NCBI GenBank assembly: GCA_051881695.1
Contig: JBJEQJ010000028.1
Location: forward strand, 1 to 7,830
Direction: 5' to 3'
Length of the DNA: 7,830 nucleotides
From: CAYJFG01 sp051881695
GTDB taxonomy: Bacteria > Bacillota > Clostridia > Oscillospirales > Acutalibacteraceae
Shown: piece by piece, positions 5,426 through 7,830 of the stretch
How the letters are laid out: every line of letters begins with the position of its first letter
How positions within the stretch are numbered: the first letter of the stretch is position 1
Translations under genes and position numbers: made by a program
Notes under the pieces: generated by a model
Seen by the model: only the letters and a program-made list of their open reading frames with translations
What the model was told of the DNA's origin: nothing
The model's database searches: none

Positions 5426-6171
5426 TTTCGGGCTACGCTGATTTTTCACAGTTTTACGACAATCTCACCGTTAATGTTGATTATAAAAAGAGAGCTGATT
5501 ACCTGTTATCTCTGCTTGAAAGATACGGACATAAAAGCGGTATTACTCTCGATTTAGCCTGCGGCACGGGCAGCCTTACGCTGGAGCTTAAAAAGAGAGG
5601 AATTGATGTATACGGCGTTGACGCTTCGTGCGATATGCTTATGAAGGCGCAGGAAAAGGCGTATGAAGCAAATGAAAGTATACTTTTTTTATGTCAGAAA
5701 ATGCAGGAGCTTGACCTTTACGGCACTATCGACACCTGCTTTTGTACGCTTGACAGCATTAACCATCTTCCAAGCTGTGATGATGTTCAAAGGGCATTTG
5801 ATAAGGTTTCTCTTTTTATGAATAACGGCGGTTATTTTATTTTTGATGTAAATACTCCCTATAAGCATCAGCAAATACTCTCTAACAAAACATATGTATA
5901 TGATACCGAGCAGGTTTACTGCGTATGGCAAAATTCTCTTGAAAAAGACAGGCTTACCGTACGGATTAATCTTGACTTTTTCTCAAAAAATGAAAACGGC
6001 ACATATACAAAAAGCAGTGAACGCTTTTGCGAAAAAGCTTATCCGCAGAATAAAATAAAAGAAATGCTTTATAAAGCAGGTCTTGAGCTTGTTGATATTT
6101 TTGAAGAGCTGACATTTAATCCGCCAAGCAGCAAAACTCAACGAGAGGTATATATTGCAAAAAAGCGATAA
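5422..6171 (+). CDS. Class I SAM-dependent methyltransferase
   Basis: The 249-residue protein has a Rossmann-type methyltransferase fold. Motif I is LDLACGTGS (residues 43-51), and the acidic end of strand beta-2 is D67 in YGVDAS. Post-motifs are DTCFCTLDSINHL and GGYFIFDVNTPYK. The N-terminal YADFSQFYDNLTVNVDYKKRADYL resembles the opening of B. subtilis YqeM-like proteins. The substrate cannot be told from sequence. The ATG at 5422 is preferred because it forms an ATGA overlap with yerC and has GGAG (5408-5411) 10 nt upstream; an in-frame TTG at 5413 is less likely. The gene sits 16 nt before hslO in the same transcript. There is no membrane segment or signal peptide, so a cytoplasmic location is expected. 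Confidence 0.88.
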   Translation: MISGYADFSQFYDNLTVNVDYKKRADYLLSLLERYGHKSGITLDLACGTGSLTLELKKRGIDVYGVDASCDMLMKAQEKAYEANESILFLCQKMQELDLYGTIDTCFCTLDSINHLPSCDDVQRAFDKVSLFMNNGGYFIFDVNTPYKHQQILSNKTYVYDTEQVYCVWQNSLEKDRLTVRINLDFFSKNENGTYTKSSERFCEKAYPQNKIKEMLYKAGLELVDIFEELTFNPPSSKTQREVYIAKKR

Positions 6172-6187
6172 CGAAAGGAATATTCAA

Positions 6188-7129
6188 ATGGTAAATAACG
6201 ATATGCAAAACTCTGAACTGACAGAAGCCGAGCCGGCACACGACAAAATAATAAGATGTATCTCCTCTGACGGTGCGGTTATGGCGTCTGCCATAGATTC
6301 CACAAACATAGTATACACTGCAAAAAAGCTTCATCGCACCTCCCCCGTTGCTTCGGCGGCTCTCGGCAGGCTTATCACTGCCGCTTCTATGATGGGCGCA
6401 CAGCTAAAGCAGGAAAAAGCAAGCCTTACGCTGAGAATTAACGGCGGCGGCGAGCTCGGTCCTGTTATTGCCGTTGCAGACAGCAAGGGTAATTGCAGAG
6501 GCTATGTGGGAAACCCAGACTGCGAAACCACATATTATGCAAACGGGAAAATAAATGTTTCTGCCGCTGTAGGCAAAGACGGAGTTTTAAACGTACTGCG
6601 CGATTACGGCTTTGGCGACCCGTACATTGGTCAAACGCAGATTGTAAGCGGAGAAATTGCCGAGGATATTACAAATTATTACGCTGTAAGCGAACAGATA
6701 CCCACTGTCTGCGCTTTAGGTGTTCTTCTTGACAAGGAGGACGGAGAGGTAATGCTTGCAGGCGGACTGCTTATACAGCTTTTACCTGCCGCTGATGATA
6801 CAACTATTGAAAAGCTTGAAAATAATGTATCTAAGCTGGAGCCGATAACCACAATGCTTGCAAAGGGTATGAGCGCACTGGATATTTGTAAAATTGCGCT
6901 TAACGGTTTTGAGCTTGAAGAGCTTGACGAAATGCCTGTTGACTATGTGTGCACCTGCAGCAGAGAAAAAATTGAGCAGTCCATACGTCTTTTAAGCGAC
7001 GATGACATACGCAGCCTTGCCGATGAGCTTGGTTACGCTAAGGCAAACTGTCATTTCTGCAACAAAAATTACAGATTTACAAAAGGCCAGCTTGAGGACA
7101 TTATTAAGAGCAAAAAACAGAAAAAATAA
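6188..7129 (+). CDS. hslO: Redox-regulated holdase chaperone Hsp33
   Basis: Hsp33 is a cytoplasmic chaperone that is inactive when reduced and zinc-bound, and is switched on by oxidation plus unfolding. The redox switch is present: C255-x-C257, then 30 residues, then C288-x-x-C291, within the usual 27-32 linker. The core has family features such as LGRLITAASMMG, LRINGGGELGPVIAVAD and GYVGNP. The ATG at 6188 (313 aa) is chosen for AAAGGA at 6174-6179, 8 nt upstream. This gives a polar, acidic extension of about 17 residues before the usual first strand (DKIIRCISSDGAV); homologues commonly begin near there. The gene is the last of the yerC-methyltransferase-hslO unit and is followed by a strong hairpin terminator. 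Confidence 0.95.
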   Translation: MVNNDMQNSELTEAEPAHDKIIRCISSDGAVMASAIDSTNIVYTAKKLHRTSPVASAALGRLITAASMMGAQLKQEKASLTLRINGGGELGPVIAVADSKGNCRGYVGNPDCETTYYANGKINVSAAVGKDGVLNVLRDYGFGDPYIGQTQIVSGEIAEDITNYYAVSEQIPTVCALGVLLDKEDGEVMLAGGLLIQLLPAADDTTIEKLENNVSKLEPITTMLAKGMSALDICKIALNGFELEELDEMPVDYVCTCSREKIEQSIRLLSDDDIRSLADELGYAKANCHFCNKNYRFTKGQLEDIIKSKKQKK

Positions 7130-7157
7130 TAAAAAATTATTTTTTTAATAAATCACA

Positions 7158-7201
7158 AAAGCACCTCGTTTTCTGAATTTTAACAGGCAACGAGGTGCTT
7201 T
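7158..7201. terminator. Intrinsic terminator after hslO, probably bidirectional
   Basis: AAAGCACCTCGTT (7158-7170) pairs perfectly over 13 bp with AACGAGGTGCTTT (7189-7201) around an 18-nt loop. T-rich sequence follows on the plus strand (TTTACTTTGTGTTTG). On the minus strand the stem is followed by TTTTGTGATTTATT. It lies between convergent genes, hslO and the minus-strand ATPase gene, so it can serve both. Confidence 0.78.
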
Positions 7202-7230
7202 ACTTTGTGTTTGATTATTATCTCTTTTAT

Positions 7231-7315
7231 GGAATCCCCCTGACGGCTTCGCCGTCTTTCCCCCTTTGACAATGGGGACTTTTTGCCTCCCTTGTTAAGG
7301 TGGTACTTTAAGTCC
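7231..7315. repeat. GC-rich structured intergenic repeat, REP-like, possibly truncated
   Basis: Within AT-rich intergenic DNA, this block is GC-rich and nested with inverted repeats. GACGGC/GCCGTC (7242-7247 with 7251-7256) is a perfect 6-bp stem with a TTC loop. CCCC/GGGG (7261-7264 with 7274-7277) flank TTTGACAAT. GGACTT/AAGTCC (7276-7281 with 7310-7315) enclose CCTT-GTT-AAGG (7290-7300). This architecture, starting GGAATCCCCCTGACGG, resembles palindromic intergenic repeats of gut Clostridia. Copy number cannot be seen from one window. The right side has no counterpart of the GGAATCCCCC end, so the unit may be decayed or truncated. Confidence 0.55.
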
Positions 7316-7388
7316 TATATGAATTTCTGTCAAAATAAGCACAAATTTTTCTTAATAAATATTATTTTTCATCTCTTTCTATTGCACC

Positions 7389-7830
7389 TTAAAGCTTAAT
7401 TTTTATTCTCTCTTCTAAGTGTGCCTTGCCTATAAGCTTATTAAAGCCGAAGAACATCAGCACAGCTAAAGCAGCTGTAGCTAAGAATGAAAGCAGTACG
7501 GTAAAATCAAACGGAGAAAGTCCGAGAAGGCTGCTTAAAAGAGTTATGCACAGTACCGTTCCGCCGGTGCAAACAGCAACAAGGGCTGTTCTAAGCGCAT
7601 TAAACGGCAAGCACAGCTTTATTATGAACATAATTCCAATAACTGCCGTTGTCAAAACAGAAAGTGTAGAAATTTGAATTTGCGTTAAATGAAGCAGATT
7701 TCCGCCTATTACAGCAAGCAGAATACTGAAAATTACTGCAAGCGCAGTAGGTATGGATTTTGAAATTACATTAATAAAGAAATTACCCTCAATTCTGTTT
7801 TTGTTAGGCTGCAGTGCAAGCACAAAGGAC
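7389..7830 (-). CDS. C-terminal part of a cation-translocating P-type ATPase (partial, runs off the window)
   Basis: The minus-strand frame is open from the right edge to a TAA at 7391-7389. It begins SFVLALQPNKNRIEGNF, which resembles the stretch after the last catalytic loop of P-type cation ATPases (SFFLALQPN..RI.G.F type), followed by four hydrophobic segments (about residues 24-44, 49-71, 79-101 and 106-128 counted from the GTG at 7823) and a basic tail. This is the expected C-terminal membrane domain of a HAD-type transporting ATPase. The catalytic DKTGT motif and nucleotide domain would lie outside the window, so ion specificity cannot be judged. The GTG at 7823 is an internal codon, not the start. 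The gene is convergent with hslO and probably shares its terminator. Confidence 0.68.
   Translation of the reverse strand, partial: SFVLALQPNKNRIEGNFFINVISKSIPTALAVIFSILLAVIGGNLLHLTQIQISTLSVLTTAVIGIMFIIKLCLPFNALRTALVAVCTGGTVLCITLLSSLLGLSPFDFTVLLSFLATAALAVLMFFGFNKLIGKAHLEERIKIKL

Noticed and set aside
1..7830. CRISPR array, toxin-antitoxin, phage or defence genes
   Set aside because: No regularly spaced repeats and no coding sequence of those types is visible; the only tandem repeat is the two-copy 16-bp unit.

Overview
The window looks like chromosomal DNA from a low-to-moderate GC Bacillota, most likely a gut-type member of class Clostridia (Oscillospiraceae/Ruminococcaceae-like). The evidence is strong GGAGG-type ribosome binding sites, consensus sigma-A promoters, an M16 peptidase pair of the YfmF/YfmH type, a YerC-type TrpR relative, and two intergenic repeats that look like dispersed elements of such genomes. 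No species can be named from the sequence alone.

Left edge (1-485). No protein gene is evident. On the minus strand there are two tandem promoters, each with exact TTGACA and TATAAT boxes and a 17-nt spacer. They fire leftward into a leader carrying the CCTTGAAAA-type motif usual just before rRNA genes. An rRNA operon, probably starting with 16S, should lie just beyond the left edge. A weaker promoter fires rightward into the first protein gene.

Region 486-4997. Four plus-strand genes follow: yfmF (M16 subunit without a zinc site), yfmH (M16 subunit with the HxxEH zinc site), lgt (prolipoprotein diacylglyceryl transferase) and folD (one-carbon folate enzyme). yfmH and lgt are 2 nt apart, with the lgt ribosome binding site inside yfmH. 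Between lgt and folD sits a probable 194-bp MITE-like element with imperfect 22-bp terminal inverted repeats and TTAA at both ends. Its left TTAA overlaps the lgt stop codon. Removing it would leave lgt and folD 23 nt apart, so it appears to have split an older operon junction.

Region 4998-7201. After a perfect inverted repeat and a candidate extended -10 promoter comes a three-gene unit: a TrpR-like small regulator (yerC type), a class I SAM methyltransferase joined by an ATGA overlap, and hslO (Hsp33 redox chaperone). It ends at a strong hairpin that could terminate transcription from both sides.

Right edge (7202-7830). A GC-rich structured repeat in otherwise AT-rich DNA is followed by the 3' end of a minus-strand gene running out of the window. 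Its product resembles the C-terminal membrane domain of a cation-translocating P-type ATPase, convergent with hslO.

No multi-gene undescribed system is visible. The protein genes are recognisable housekeeping types. The most interesting signals are non-coding: the MITE-like insertion at the lgt stop codon, the palindrome before the TrpR-like regulator, and the structured repeat near the right edge.
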